Notes under the pieces: model-generated
Told to the model about the DNA's origin: nothing
The model's input: only the letters and a program-made list of their open reading frames with translations
Databases searched by the model: none
Assembly: GCA_010015655.1 (NCBI GenBank)
Contig: ML976662.1
Coordinates: forward strand, 680,818 to 744,817
Direction of reading: 5' to 3'
Source: Bimuria novae-zelandiae CBS 107.79
Lineage: Eukaryota > Ascomycota > Dothideomycetes > Pleosporales > Didymosphaeriaceae
DNA: 64,000 nucleotides
Shown here: in pieces, positions 45,054 to 55,274 of the stretch
Layout of the letters: each line of letters begins with the position of its first letter
Numbering within the stretch: position 1 is the first letter of the stretch
Made by a program: the position numbers and the translations under genes

Positions 45054-45659
45054 TGGCGGCGCGAAGCCTCAGTGCTTGAGAGGGATAGTGGGGTCGCGGG
45101 CAGATGGCGCGAAAGCTCTCTTGGGGTGAATTAGGGGATTGGTATGATATTTGCATGAGAAATTGAGAAACCAGGCTCTATTAAGAAGAATGGCTTTTGA
45201 GGGAAAGTATGACTCCGACCTCGTGTGCACCGAGGAGCTTTGGGTGGGCGAGAATGACGCGGTGCGGGACAATCTCAAGAATTTTGGGCGAAATCGGAAT
45301 CATTCTATCAGTTCCGCGCGCCTGAAATCCGGGGTCGGCGGCAGGAACAGCGTTGCGCCAGCCCCGCTTCAGCCCCATGCAACATGTTCAGCGACTTTGG
45401 TGCCTGGCTGGTGTAAGTTCAAGAACTATTTGGCGGAAGGTTGTTTTCGCCTTGGCTGAGGCTCCGCCCGTGCAGGTGTTGCCGTTATCCGTGTTCATCG
45501 ATCCTTCCACGCTAAGAAGCACGGCACCCTGACGCGTATCGTTAGGGGCTTCACAAGAGAGCCTGGAAAGTACTGAACACTTCACTGTGTGACGACTCAG
45601 ATGTTGCGATAACTTCTCTCCCGTTCTTCACCGTTATTGCTCTCGCGCAACAATTGCAG
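45054..45659. promoter_or_regulatory. Divergent promoter region of LYS2 and the membrane-protein gene
   Basis: 606 bp between start codons on opposite strands, with a TGACTC string about 157 bp upstream of LYS2. No other element assigned. Confidence 0.45.
45210..45215 (+). promoter_or_regulatory. Possible Gcn4/Cpc1 site TGACTC
   Basis: TGACTC is the core bound by the general amino-acid control activator (Gcn4 in yeast, Cpc1 in moulds), and lysine genes are known targets. A six-base match can occur by chance, so the call rests on position. Confidence 0.3.
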
Positions 45660-47777
45660 ATGCCGGTCCAACGCACCTTGCTCGGCCAGCCGCTGGCGCT
45701 GCGCATGCCACCACGTCGTTTCCAGCTGCTCTTCGTCTTTGTGTACGTAACGCCGCGCGTATCTTTTTCTTAAAGAGTCCTTAGCAGTTACAAAGTCAAC
45801 ATGTCTTGGACATGTTCACAGATGACTACTTCCCTACTGTTTATCCTATACTGACTTCGTACCCGCGAATATAGGCTCCTCTTCACAGCGTCATTGTATG
45901 CTTTCGGCACGCCTTCGCCCGACAGTCTCCCTACATACGAGCAAGTAAAGGATGCAGTGAAGGATCCGCATCTGCCAGATCTGTCGGATCTCAAGGACCA
46001 CATTCCCAAGCTGCCGACCGAGCTCCCCAGCCTGCCCGTCCCCGACGTCTTCAAGCCACCTGCGCATACCCCGCCCGAACAAGCGAATAGTACCGCATAT
46101 AGTTCGTATGGTGTTATCAAGTGGTATAACGATTTCAAGTGGAAGAACCCGTTCTCCCGAAAGATTACTCTTGACGAAAACCGAGCCGTACTCCCACCGT
46201 TGACCCAACGGACCCCTATATATGCCTACTACGAGCCGAAGCCAAAGCAAAAAAAGGAAGTCACAGAAGCAGAGAACAGGTTGATCTTGGCATGGCGGAA
46301 GGCATGGTGGGCACAAGGGTTCCAGCCCGTGGTGCTGTCGCACAAGGAAGCTGCAAAGAACCCACAATACGAACTGATACAGCGCATGAAACTGGATCCC
46401 ACAGTCGAGCTGGAGATTGAAAGGTGGTGCGCTTGGGGTCACATGGGTGGTGGCATCCTCGCAAACTATCTGGCCCTACCTATGGCGCAATACGACAATG
46501 CCATGATCAGCTTCCTGAGGCGCAAGGAATATCCGAAGCTATCCAGGGTGGAGTCATTGCAGAATGGTATCTTCTTTGGTGAAGGTGCCGCTGTCGACGA
46601 AGCGCTCCAACAGGCTGTCAACCATGAGTTACTCCGCGATACGACTACGAACAAGGACAAGATTGCGAAGTTGGCCGTTAAAGAAGGAGGCATCGTGGTC
46701 AACCTCCAGCCAGCGGGAATTACCGTTGATAAAAAGGCTAACGGAATCGCGTATTACAACAAGGAAGTCATCAACAAGTACAAAACTGTCAGTGAGAAAT
46801 TGGACAACAATACGCATGTGACGACGCATGTGGAGGGCCTCAATCTCCTCGCCGAACTGATCAATTCGCACCTGCACTTGACCTTCCAGGAGATTTACTC
46901 AGATGGGGTTGCCATAGTAAAACCACTACCCGAACACACTACTGCCCTAACATACGGCGCCATCGACATCGGTCGGAACCTCACGCAGTGCCCGAGCACA
47001 CCCATGCCAAAGTCCTGCCCGCCGAATCGGCAAAATTGCAAGCCCTGCGACCCGAACAAGCCCCTCCCCTTCAAATTGACACCTGCCTACAAAAATACTT
47101 CAAGCCTCTACTCCATCGGTGCAGTGCCTCATCCGTACACCCTTACATCTCTGTATTACATGCGCGAAGACGTCACCGCTGAGTTCTTACGCAAAGACGC
47201 ACAGCGCAATCTTTGGCTTACCGCTCTCACGAAGGACGTCCTCGGCCCTAACCACGGCGATCTCTACCGCGTACTCTACTTCAAGGAAGAGGTGGCCGCG
47301 CTTCGCAAGCCTTCTCACTCGCTTTGGCTCACCGCCGAACGAACCACACAAACGGACCTGGAGTGGATCTTCGGTTTCAATCTTCCGAAATCTGCCTCTC
47401 ACAACTCCGAACCGAGCTCACCTTCGAAGGACTCCGAGCTCATCATATTCCCACGCCCCAAGGAGCCTTCGCCGATCGAAGGCGTAGAGGTCCAGGAGGA
47501 GCGTTGGATCAGGGCTGAGGACGAAAGGATGAAGATCGCGCGCGAAACACTCACCAAAGCTAATAAAGCGAAGGAGGAGGATCCCATAAGGCAAAAAGTG
47601 AAGGGGGTGGAAGACTGGAACATGGCCGACAGCGAGGTCTGGCGGTTCGCGCGAGCTTTCTCTGCAAGACGACGAGTCGAGCGGGAGCTGTGGGAAGAGC
47701 ACGAAAAGAAGTACTCGGGCTCGGAGGCGAGGGCGGGAGTTCGTGCAGGAGGAAAATGGTGGGGAAATAGGAAATGA
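45660..47777 (+). CDS. Single-pass membrane protein, conserved fungal type, function unknown
   Basis: Two exons, 45660-45742 and 45875-47777, give 661 residues. The intron (132 nt, GTACGT donor, CTGAC branch site) is inferred because the second exon lacks an ATG and because joining creates an N-terminal anchor, FQLLFVFVLLFTASLYAFG, after a basic PPRR stretch: a type II signal anchor. The luminal part begins with a proline-rich stem and a NAFK-like segment, then a globular region with WRKAWWAQGFQPVVLS and a GHMGGGILANYLALPMA stretch. These resemble the layout of Golgi glycosyltransferases, where a sugar-nucleotide region precedes a G-rich loop, but no DxD motif could be fixed. The C-terminus is charged and probably coiled. 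I do not recognise a named family. Confidence 0.7.
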
Positions 47778-48374
47778 CGTTCCCGTAACATTGGTGTTTG
47801 AGATCCTATTTAGATTTATCGCATAGCCTAGGCGTATGAGGCGTTGAAGACAGCCCTTGGCAATAGGCGTGAGGGTCATGTCAAAATATATCCCATGGAG
47901 TACTGGCGTTTCTCTTTCGCAGAACTCTTTTGAACGAAGCATTGAGTGCGTAAACCTAAACGGCGTTTTTGAGTCAAGACCTCGCGTGAAGCGAATCAGT
48001 CGGGTTCGGGGGTAGCTCCTACCTTCTACACTACTTCGTACCAGCTTATGCACGACCGGCCCACTCGCGGCCGTAAATTGTGCGCGATGCGTCTTCGAGG
48101 CTCAACTCCTCCCACCTTGTATCCTTTGCAGCGTGGTGTCTCGCTACCGGACTCAGACGACGTTGAATTGCCCTGCGTGCTTTACAAATCCACGTTCACC
48201 GTGAATTCTTGGCACCTTCGCGGCCTCTCCAAACCACGGCATAACACAGTACAAGAACGCAGTACCACGTTCAGCGTGTTTCCTGGTTCCCTAGCCAGCA
48301 GGAACCCCACGGGGTCGTGACCACAACCCAGTAGCCTTTGCGGTACACGCTTCGAGCATTGTCGTCCACACACC
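47778..48374. other. Intergenic DNA
   Basis: About 600 bp without a supported gene or repeat; it contains the 3' end of the membrane-protein gene and any promoter of the following pseudogene. Confidence 0.5.
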
Positions 48375-50478
48375 ATGCCAGAGCACACCTCGCGCTTGGG
48401 AGTATTGGACCTGGGAAAGGATGTCTTCGCCGTCAATTTTGAGCTGGTGAGTGGCTTTCCATGCTGAACGGGAGGCATGGATGCTACCGTCTCATGAAGG
48501 TGGTTATAGGTCCTGCCACAACCATACTTATCCTCGTCCACAGATTCAAGCCAAAGCCGATCTCAAAAATCCGTGCTTAGTCTCACACGGGTTCCGTATT
48601 CTCGCACGACCTTGGCTTTATCGGAACTTCGAGATCAATATCCGTAGCCGAGAGGAGTGGGATCGGTTTCTGCGCTGCCTTGCTGCAGGCGCTGCGCTCA
48701 ATTTTCGACATACGAGAAGTCTGACCATTTGGGATTCCCGCAGGAGCCTCGAGCCTAAACACATACTCCAAGAGAGCATGGTTTATATGCCACCCATGTT
48801 TGATGGTCGGGAGTACATGCCGGACACATGAATTGGCAATAACGTCCACACCCTCTGAAAACTTTTGAAAGCGCACAGTTGTCAACGTTTCGGTGAGTAC
48901 TTCTTTGCGCAATTCTCTGTAAAGCGTGCGGTTGTGTCTATGAAAACTCTTGGACTTTATCATCAGCCGCCTTGCGAAGATAGAGTGGTGCAGCGTTGAC
49001 TCATTTTTACTGTAGGTTTTTGTCGGATTCCCATAATCTGGACGATGAGTCATGGATGTTACTTGACAATAACGAGGAGACTCTGCGGCATGTTCATGTT
49101 AATGTCGCTGACTCGGTTGTGCATGTTGCGACTTTGGAGGCCGTTCGAACAATGGACATCCAGCTCCGAGATGGGCCTGATACCCCCAATCTGGAAGCCT
49201 TGTTAGATGATTGGTTTAGGATACGCCAGGGCATCCTGGAAAGTGTTTATCTTCAGGTTTCTGACACACTAAGAGATGCCATCGCGGATATGCACAGGGA
49301 GTTCTGGAGTGAGCTTGTCGAGAAAAAACGCACTACTGCTCACATGAAGCGCCTGAAGGACTTATCCTTGCACAAGGTAGAATTTCGAGTACAACACGCT
49401 GTGAGCGTGCTGATGCCACCAGTTGAGAACCTGACAAGGCTCACCCTCATTCGTTGTGACGGAGCGAATGCGTTCTTGTGAGCATTTGGAGATGCCTGTA
49501 TCATGACAAGCTCACCACTTGAGCACCTTAGCGTTCAACTTGAAAGAGGGCACGGCATCTTCGACAATTGCCTCCAGGAGCTTTACCAGAATTGCGCCCG
49601 ACTCTATAGCATGCATCTGAGCTGGACAGACCCTGACTGGAATCTATCGCCAACCTGCACTTTGAACAACCTTAGCCGGATTGGACACCGTCTTCGCCTT
49701 TATCCTTCCACAATCATGATGTACCACAACACGGCTGGCGCGCTAATTGGACTTTAAACGAGGCTGACCTCCGCGCCATCACCACCAGCTGCCCGAATCT
49801 AGAACAATTCGAGCTGCAAGTCGACGAGGGTTTAAGATTCCTAACTACAGAACGCAGTTATGATGACAGCGAGGACTACAAAGATTTTGAGAACCGACGG
49901 CTGAACACTCTACTGGTAAGCCCACCCAAACTCTAGAAAGAGATATTCCTAATATCTCCCTTCAGGAGTACCTTAGAGAGCTCCGCAATCTACGAATACT
50001 CCACTTCCGCCAACAGACGTGGTTTCTGCTTGCCCCGGACCAACCAAGGCCACTTCAGAGTGACTCTCACGTCTCTCTGAACATCCAAGCGTTCGTGAAC
50101 CGCATTTTGCTCTACCTCCACCAGGAATGCAATGACCACCGGCTGCGCTATGTGGTTTGGGGCTCCGAGGATCCGGGCGACATGTCGCCGTGGGGCCCCG
50201 ACTTCGAGGCGCAGGCGGTCGCACAGCATTGCTACATCAAGGGGCAAGCTACTGATGGCGTTCTTGGGGGACGATGTATCCCTGCTGCGCTGCCTATATC
50301 GAAGGCTAGAATGAACCTGTAAGTGACTTACCGTGCTGGTTGCCCTGTCGTAGCTTGTCTGCGAATTGACGACGTACTGACCACCTGTTGCAGGTATGAT
50401 TACGATCTTGACATCTTGAATTACAATCCGCAACCCGATAGGGTTGTTCGGCTTCCCGGGCGGTTTTACGATGATTAG
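48375..50478 (+). pseudogene. F-box/leucine-repeat-like gene, copy A, decayed
   Basis: A recognisable exon series: 48375-48446 (short F-box-like start), intron 48447-48543, an exon from 48544 (SHGFRILARPWLYRNFEI), later exons from about 49015, 49920-ending and 49966, and a last exon from 50395 ending in PGRFYDD-stop at 50478. The frame breaks with a TGA at 48829-48831, a TGA at 49479-49481 (followed in frame by the continuing sequence) and a shift near 49730 before WTLNEADLRAIT. The middle part has leucine-rich repeat-like lines (CPNLEQFEL, LRELRNLRILHF). The family would act as a substrate receptor of SCF ubiquitin ligases; this copy cannot make the full protein unless unusual splicing avoids the stops. 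Confidence 0.65.
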
Positions 50479-50950
50479 GCGGTGGCCTGCTACTGCTCAT
50501 GTACATGCAGCTATGGTGGTCAAGCTGCAAGTGACTTTTTCAATCTACTTTAAGGGTCGATACTATAGTCTTCTATCTGGTTTGGGTTCATAGTATTGGA
50601 AGGGCTGCGCCTCTTACCTTGTAGGAGTCGCACGTGTAGATTTTACAGATCGGGGCGGGAGAAAGGCATCTGCTACTTTGATGCAGGGGCGAGTGTAGAG
50701 CGTTGAAACAAGTGAAACGCGTTAAAATTTGTGTTGGTGATGTCGATGCACCTTCCCGAAACTTCGCCTTGCCAGTTACCTCATTGCCGTTTAGCAGCGG
50801 GTCCGCCCTTCCCCCATAGGTGGGCCGAGCCTTCGCTAGTGCCATTATGATCGAGTGCGAGCTGTGCTTCCGTCCACTACCGCCTCCTCTCCTGCTTCCT
50901 TTCCAATACGAATTGCGGGGCAGCTCTCCTGCACATTCGATTTCCTCGAT
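50479..50950. other. Intergenic DNA between the two F-box-like copies
   Basis: About 470 bp, no supported gene. An open frame on the minus strand (50588-51022) shows no family features and overlaps the start of copy B. Confidence 0.5.
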
Positions 50951-51794
50951 ATGAATCAGGAGTCGTATGCTGACGATACCGAGATGGCGGAGAGTCCCTA
51001 GTTGGGGATTCTCGGTCTCCATGAAGAGATACTCGTCATGATAATAGAGCTGGTAAGTGCCTTTATCGGCCGGAGGGCTTATATCCAGCTTTATGTCTCG
51101 AGTGTTAATGGTCAGAGCAGATCACAAATGAGTCTGACCTCAAGGCTCTATGTTTGACCTCGCGCACATTTTATAGGTTCACCCTACCTCTTCTTTATCG
51201 GACCGTTGAAATCAATGGCCTTGCTCAATTGCTTGATTCCATCCATGCGAATGCAGGCCAAAATTTCAAGCACACGAAGAGCTTGTCAGTATTCGATGTA
51301 CCCATGACTCTATCTATAGGATTGTCGTCTGAAACGTCTCTTGAAACTAGAAACGGCGCTGCGCCCCACGAGCGAAAACAAACATATCCTCCAGGTTCGA
51401 TCAGTAGTAGTTCCGCGGCGATGGAGAATGGGCTATTGGCTTCGAAGACCATGCGGTCCGTGCTTACTACATCCAAAAGTTCGCAAATCACATGTTTACC
51501 TTTGCGGAACGTGTCGCCTGTCTACCTAAACTCCGATACGTGGTCTGGGGCCGAGAAGTGTGGAGGGGTATTCCACAGCATGCACTGTCGCCCGACATGG
51601 ACTTTGAGATCCCCCAGGCCTGCTTTTCCAAGGGCTGGCTAAGTGAGTACAGGAAAGGTGGGCTGCAAAACGTCGTGGTTGGTGTTCCCATCCCGGCGAG
51701 AGAGTTGAGGCAAGAACCGGATGCCTAGATTTTGAACTGGGACTTACAAAACGACATCGAGTCGAGGATCCCGGGGAGATTCTACGATAACTGA
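50951..51794 (+). pseudogene. F-box-like gene, copy B, internally deleted and with stops
   Basis: Exon 1 50951-51052, intron 51053-51120, exon 2 from 51121. The phase and surroundings match copy A. The F-box line reads LGILGLHEEILVMIIEL then ITNESDLKALCLTSRTFYRF, a better F-box than in copy A. Codon 17 is TAG (50999-51001), and a second TAG stands at 51726-51728 just before ILNWDL. The leucine-repeat middle is missing: the sequence jumps in another frame from about 51480 to the C-terminal block LRYVVWG that copy A carries at 50140. The end RIPGRFYDN matches copy A's PGRFYDD. CAG-to-TAG fits RIP of duplicated sequence. Confidence 0.7.
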
Positions 51795-51971
51795 GGCGTC
51801 GAAGAACGAACAGTTCTCTCAGCAGACGCACTCAGAATGTATGTAGCACTCGCTCATAATCTGCTTTCCGCACTCCTACCAACACATTCCAGAAGTGCAC
51901 CAGACTGCTTATTCCTCACTCTGGTCAATTTCTTATAACTATACGGCGCCCGCTTCCCGCTTCTACATATT

Positions 51972-52478
51972 CTACTTTCTCCCTTCCTCCCCATCACACA
52001 ACCCTTCCATCCACTCCCTCACAGCCCTCTCCAACTCCCCCACCGTCCTCACACAAACCACTCCAAACCGCGCACACACAATCTCCACATTGCCCCTCTT
52101 GTAAAACCCGTCCTCGCAGCACACCACAACCCGTTCTCCAAATCGCGCCGCATGCATGCCGAGCTCCAACAGCGAAATCGGACACAAGCTCCCTGCTTTG
52201 AAGCAAATCACGATCAGCGAGGCTTTCTCAGCATGCGCCATCTCCCACTCGACGTTCTCGCGGAAGGGTGCAAAGGACACGTCTTCGCGCCATGTGGCGT
52301 CCCAGTCGTCGCGGCGTGGATTGAGGATCTGGATAGGGAGGTCGAGAAGCGTGGTGCTGAGGTGCGTGGCCCAGTTGTGTGTGGGAGAGGGCTGGATTGT
52401 GCCGAAGAGGATGAGAGAGGGGAGGGTGAGGGTGGGTTGGGTTGGTGGGAAGTGGATTGTTGCGCGGTGAGTTGTCAT
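51972..52478 (-). CDS. Nucleoside 2-deoxyribosyltransferase-like protein, 168 residues
   Basis: One exon from ATG 52478. The layout matches the small nucleoside 2-deoxyribosyltransferase-like family: a hydrophobic strand with LILFGTIQPS, then LNPRRDDWDATW, a FRENVEWEMAHAEKASLIVICF segment (the WE pair is typical) and a SLLELGMHA helix, where the glutamate corresponds to the family's likely nucleophile. Classic members swap bases between deoxynucleosides, but many eukaryotic ones are uncharacterised and occur also as a domain of larger signalling proteins. Full length for a stand-alone domain. It lies beside two F-box-like pseudogenes and a transposon and has no operon partner. Confidence 0.8.
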   Translation of the reverse strand: MTTHRATIHFPPTQPTLTLPSLILFGTIQPSPTHNWATHLSTTLLDLPIQILNPRRDDWDATWREDVSFAPFRENVEWEMAHAEKASLIVICFKAGSLCPISLLELGMHAARFGERVVVCCEDGFYKRGNVEIVCARFGVVCVRTVGELERAVREWMEGLCDGEEGRK

Positions 52479-52665
52479 TTTTATTCAAGGTAGAGGTTAA
52501 GAGGATATGGTGCTGAGGGAGAGGGAAGTGTTTTAGGAAGTTTGGAAGGCACGAGGCTGAGATATGGATGGAGTGCTTGATATGCATGCGCCACGCTTGG
52601 GCTAGCCTGAATGCGGCTGTGGGGCGAGGAAGGTGCATGCAGCCTCGCACTCAGAGATGCCAGTA

Positions 52666-54020
52666 CAATCGGGTGACAAAAGTATTGTCGCGCTAGGCGC
52701 TCGGACCATCAACACCACTTTTGAAGTAACTTTCAAGACACCATAACTCTATAAGACCACGCCTAAATTAGACGCTAAGGGTTAAAAATTAATTATATTA
52801 TACTTAATATTTAGTCTAATAGCCTCTTGCTTATTGTATGGCGTTAAGGCGATGTAGCATTATAGTAATAAGCTTCTTAATTAAAGTGTTAGGTATAGCT
52901 ACCTACACCTTACGCAAACTATCTTTAAACTACTTTTACTTAATTTTAGACGTCCCTATATAGTTAAACTTAGGATAGAGCTTATAGGGCTTCTTTTTAA
53001 GTGCCCACTATAGGTGTTCTATAGGCTTGAGATCTGGAGAGTACGCCAGGAAATCTATAATCCACACGCTATAATCCATGAGCTAGTTCCTTAAGTAATA
53101 AGTAGTGTGGATGGGTGCATTATCCTGCATAAACCGCTGGCCAGCTCTGTAATGGGGCAAGAGACCTTCCTCGAGTGCTTTAGTATAGCTCCAAGCCGAA
53201 TACCCATGGCGTCGTGATGATATATCGCGGGTCATGATTACCAGAGGACTACGCCCAACTCGAGCCCCTGGTGTCATCCATACGGCGGCCCAAACCATAC
53301 GCGCGGGTTGCCTGGCTGTAGAGACCTCCTCTATCTTGCTATGTGCCCATTTCTCCGAAGGTAAGCGCCATACCCATTAATTTGTATGGCCAGAGCCTTA
53401 GGCGATAGAATACTTGTCACTAAACTTTAGAGTAGTCCTCTACTAATTAAATCTATGCTAATTTTAGGCAAACTTAAAACGCTTTCTTACTATAGTAGTA
53501 TTAATTTTTAGTCTTTGCTTTGTCCTAAACTTGCGGAGACCTTCTTTTACTAAAACTTAAGCTACTATACGCCTCGAGACGCTAGGTAAAGCTTTATTAA
53601 ATAGCTAGAACCTAGCTTTATCTATAAGCTTATAGTATTTAATTTTAGGTATTTTTTAGCAACGTAAGTAAGTTTTTAATAGTCTCTCTTAGTTAAAATA
53701 AGTAGGTAGCCTATATAAGGCTTTAAAACGTTACTATAGGTAGTCTCTTATCTTTTAATTATACGCTACACCGTACGCTGCGTCGTGTTAAGCTACTTTA
53801 TAATTTTAGCTATCTTTACACTAGCCTCTACTTAGGCTAAAACATAATCGCGCTACTATTCTATTAATTCACCCTTTACGCATTAATTACCCGAAATTTC
53901 TGTGCTAAAAGACCTTATTTTAATAAAGTAATATAGTATTAAAGAACGCGTGTATCTAGAGCTTCGCGTTATTATAGTGGCTCGTGCGCCTAGCGCGATA
54001 ATACTTTTAGCATAGTATAG
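52666..54020 (-). mobile_element. Tc1/mariner transposon, RIP-degraded (1355 bp)
   Basis: Imperfect inverted ends share AAAAGTATTRTCGCGCTAGG at both sides; a TA stands outside each (52664-52665 and 54021-54022). The transposase is read on the minus strand. The inner part is TA-rich except for an unmutated patch at about 53050-53330. Confidence 0.8.
52980..53330 (-). pseudogene. Tc1/mariner transposase fragment
   Basis: An open frame at 53298-53083 reads VWAAVWMTPGAR, a region of the DDE fold, and MQDNAPIHT with the second catalytic aspartate. Beyond a TGA it continues in frame as SPDLKPIEHL followed by a TAG where tryptophan is expected, covering the third catalytic position. The first catalytic aspartate region lies in mutated sequence. 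Confidence 0.8.
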
Positions 54021-54022
54021 TA

Positions 54023-55108
54023 ATTAATTAATTAGTATTAAAGTTCTAATATTGTATTAATTAGTAGTTTTTTAGTGTTATAATTAAATTTAATTAAAAA
54101 TTAACCTTAAAAATAGTATATTAATTAATATTAATATTAAATTATTAAAGTTAATTACTTATTTAGCCACTAATAATAAATATTATAGATTTACTATATA
54201 CTTTTATCCCCTATCTTTGCGTTAAAGCCTCTATTAGTTAAAAATAAAAATCTAGCTTAGTGCTATGCCTTAACGTATTATAAAGTAATAAATAGTTAAA
54301 AGCTAATCTTATATTACTTAGGCTTAAGAAGGTTACTTAACTAGCTAAAAACTTGCTTATACTTATAGCTAGAAGCTAGTATTATTATTATATTAATAAT
54401 AAAGTAGGATAAGTTAGGATACTTCCTCTTGTATAATATTTAGTATTAAATAGGGATTAGCAAGTGCTCGCTCTTATATTCTACTATAGACTACTTAGGC
54501 CCCTTCTTCTACTCTATATATTTATCCTCTATACTATTACTATTATCTTTATTATTAAGTATAAAGTTAATAGCGTTATTAAGTTCGCTTACTGTGCGTT
54601 GGAGGGTAGGTATAGCTACTATATTTATAGTTAGCTTATATTAAGCCTTAAGTTTCGTGTTATCTTGCCGCTATAATTAATTATAGTATGTTTTATAGCG
54701 CGGGTGGAGTATCGTAGTAGTTTATAGTAGTAGTTATTAGCTTTCTTAAGCGCGGAGCGTATATTAATAATAATATAGTCTTTAGGTGTAGCTTCGTGCT
54801 TATAATTAATACTCTTATATAGTTATAAGCGTGCTTTATACTTATTAATTAATATTTTAAATAGAGGAAGTACCTTATAGAGTATACTAAACCTACTAGT
54901 TTTACCACGATCTTGTAAGCTATTAGTAGCTAACTTTAGGGGCTATAAGGTAGTAATATATTTAGTTATTACTACCTAATTACTAGTGGTAAGCCTACTG
55001 GATCGTATTTATTGCGGCACTTTTAGTAGCTAGCTACTACGCTTCTAAGCGTGGCTATTAGCTATCTTAGTCTTTTTAATATAGAAGGTAGTATACGTGT
55101 GAAAGGTA
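54023..55108. other. RIP-degraded repeat DNA, left of the Gypsy insertion
   Basis: TA-rich with no readable frame. It would have been continuous with 62614-63525 before the Gypsy element inserted. The family was not identified. Confidence 0.45.
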
Positions 55109-55113
55109 GACTA
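55109..55113. repeat. Target-site duplication GACTA, left copy
   Basis: GACTA is repeated at 62609-62613 beyond the right LTR. Confidence 0.85.
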
Positions 55114-55274
55114 TGTAATGGGCTACGCCTAGTTGTTGCCTCGGATCCTTGACCCTTGGTTATGCGAACCCCAGATATATAAGTTTAACGCCTAAAGCTT
55201 AACTTTAGACTCTCTATTAAATTTATAAGTATTTTTCTAGCACCTTTAGCTCCTTAAGCACCTAGCTCTTTATA
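55114..55274 (+). repeat. 5' LTR of the right-hand Gypsy element
   Basis: 161 bp, begins TGTAATGGGC and ends in TTTATA (from TTACA). Same length as the partner; differences are of the RIP kind and run both ways. Confidence 0.85.

Noticed and set aside
48583..49053. Minus-strand open frame of 156 codons
   Set aside because: It is antisense to exons of the F-box-like copy A, which has paralogue support, and shows no family motif.
50588..51022. Minus-strand open frame of 144 codons
   Set aside because: No recognisable domain; it overlaps the supported first exon of copy B on the other strand.
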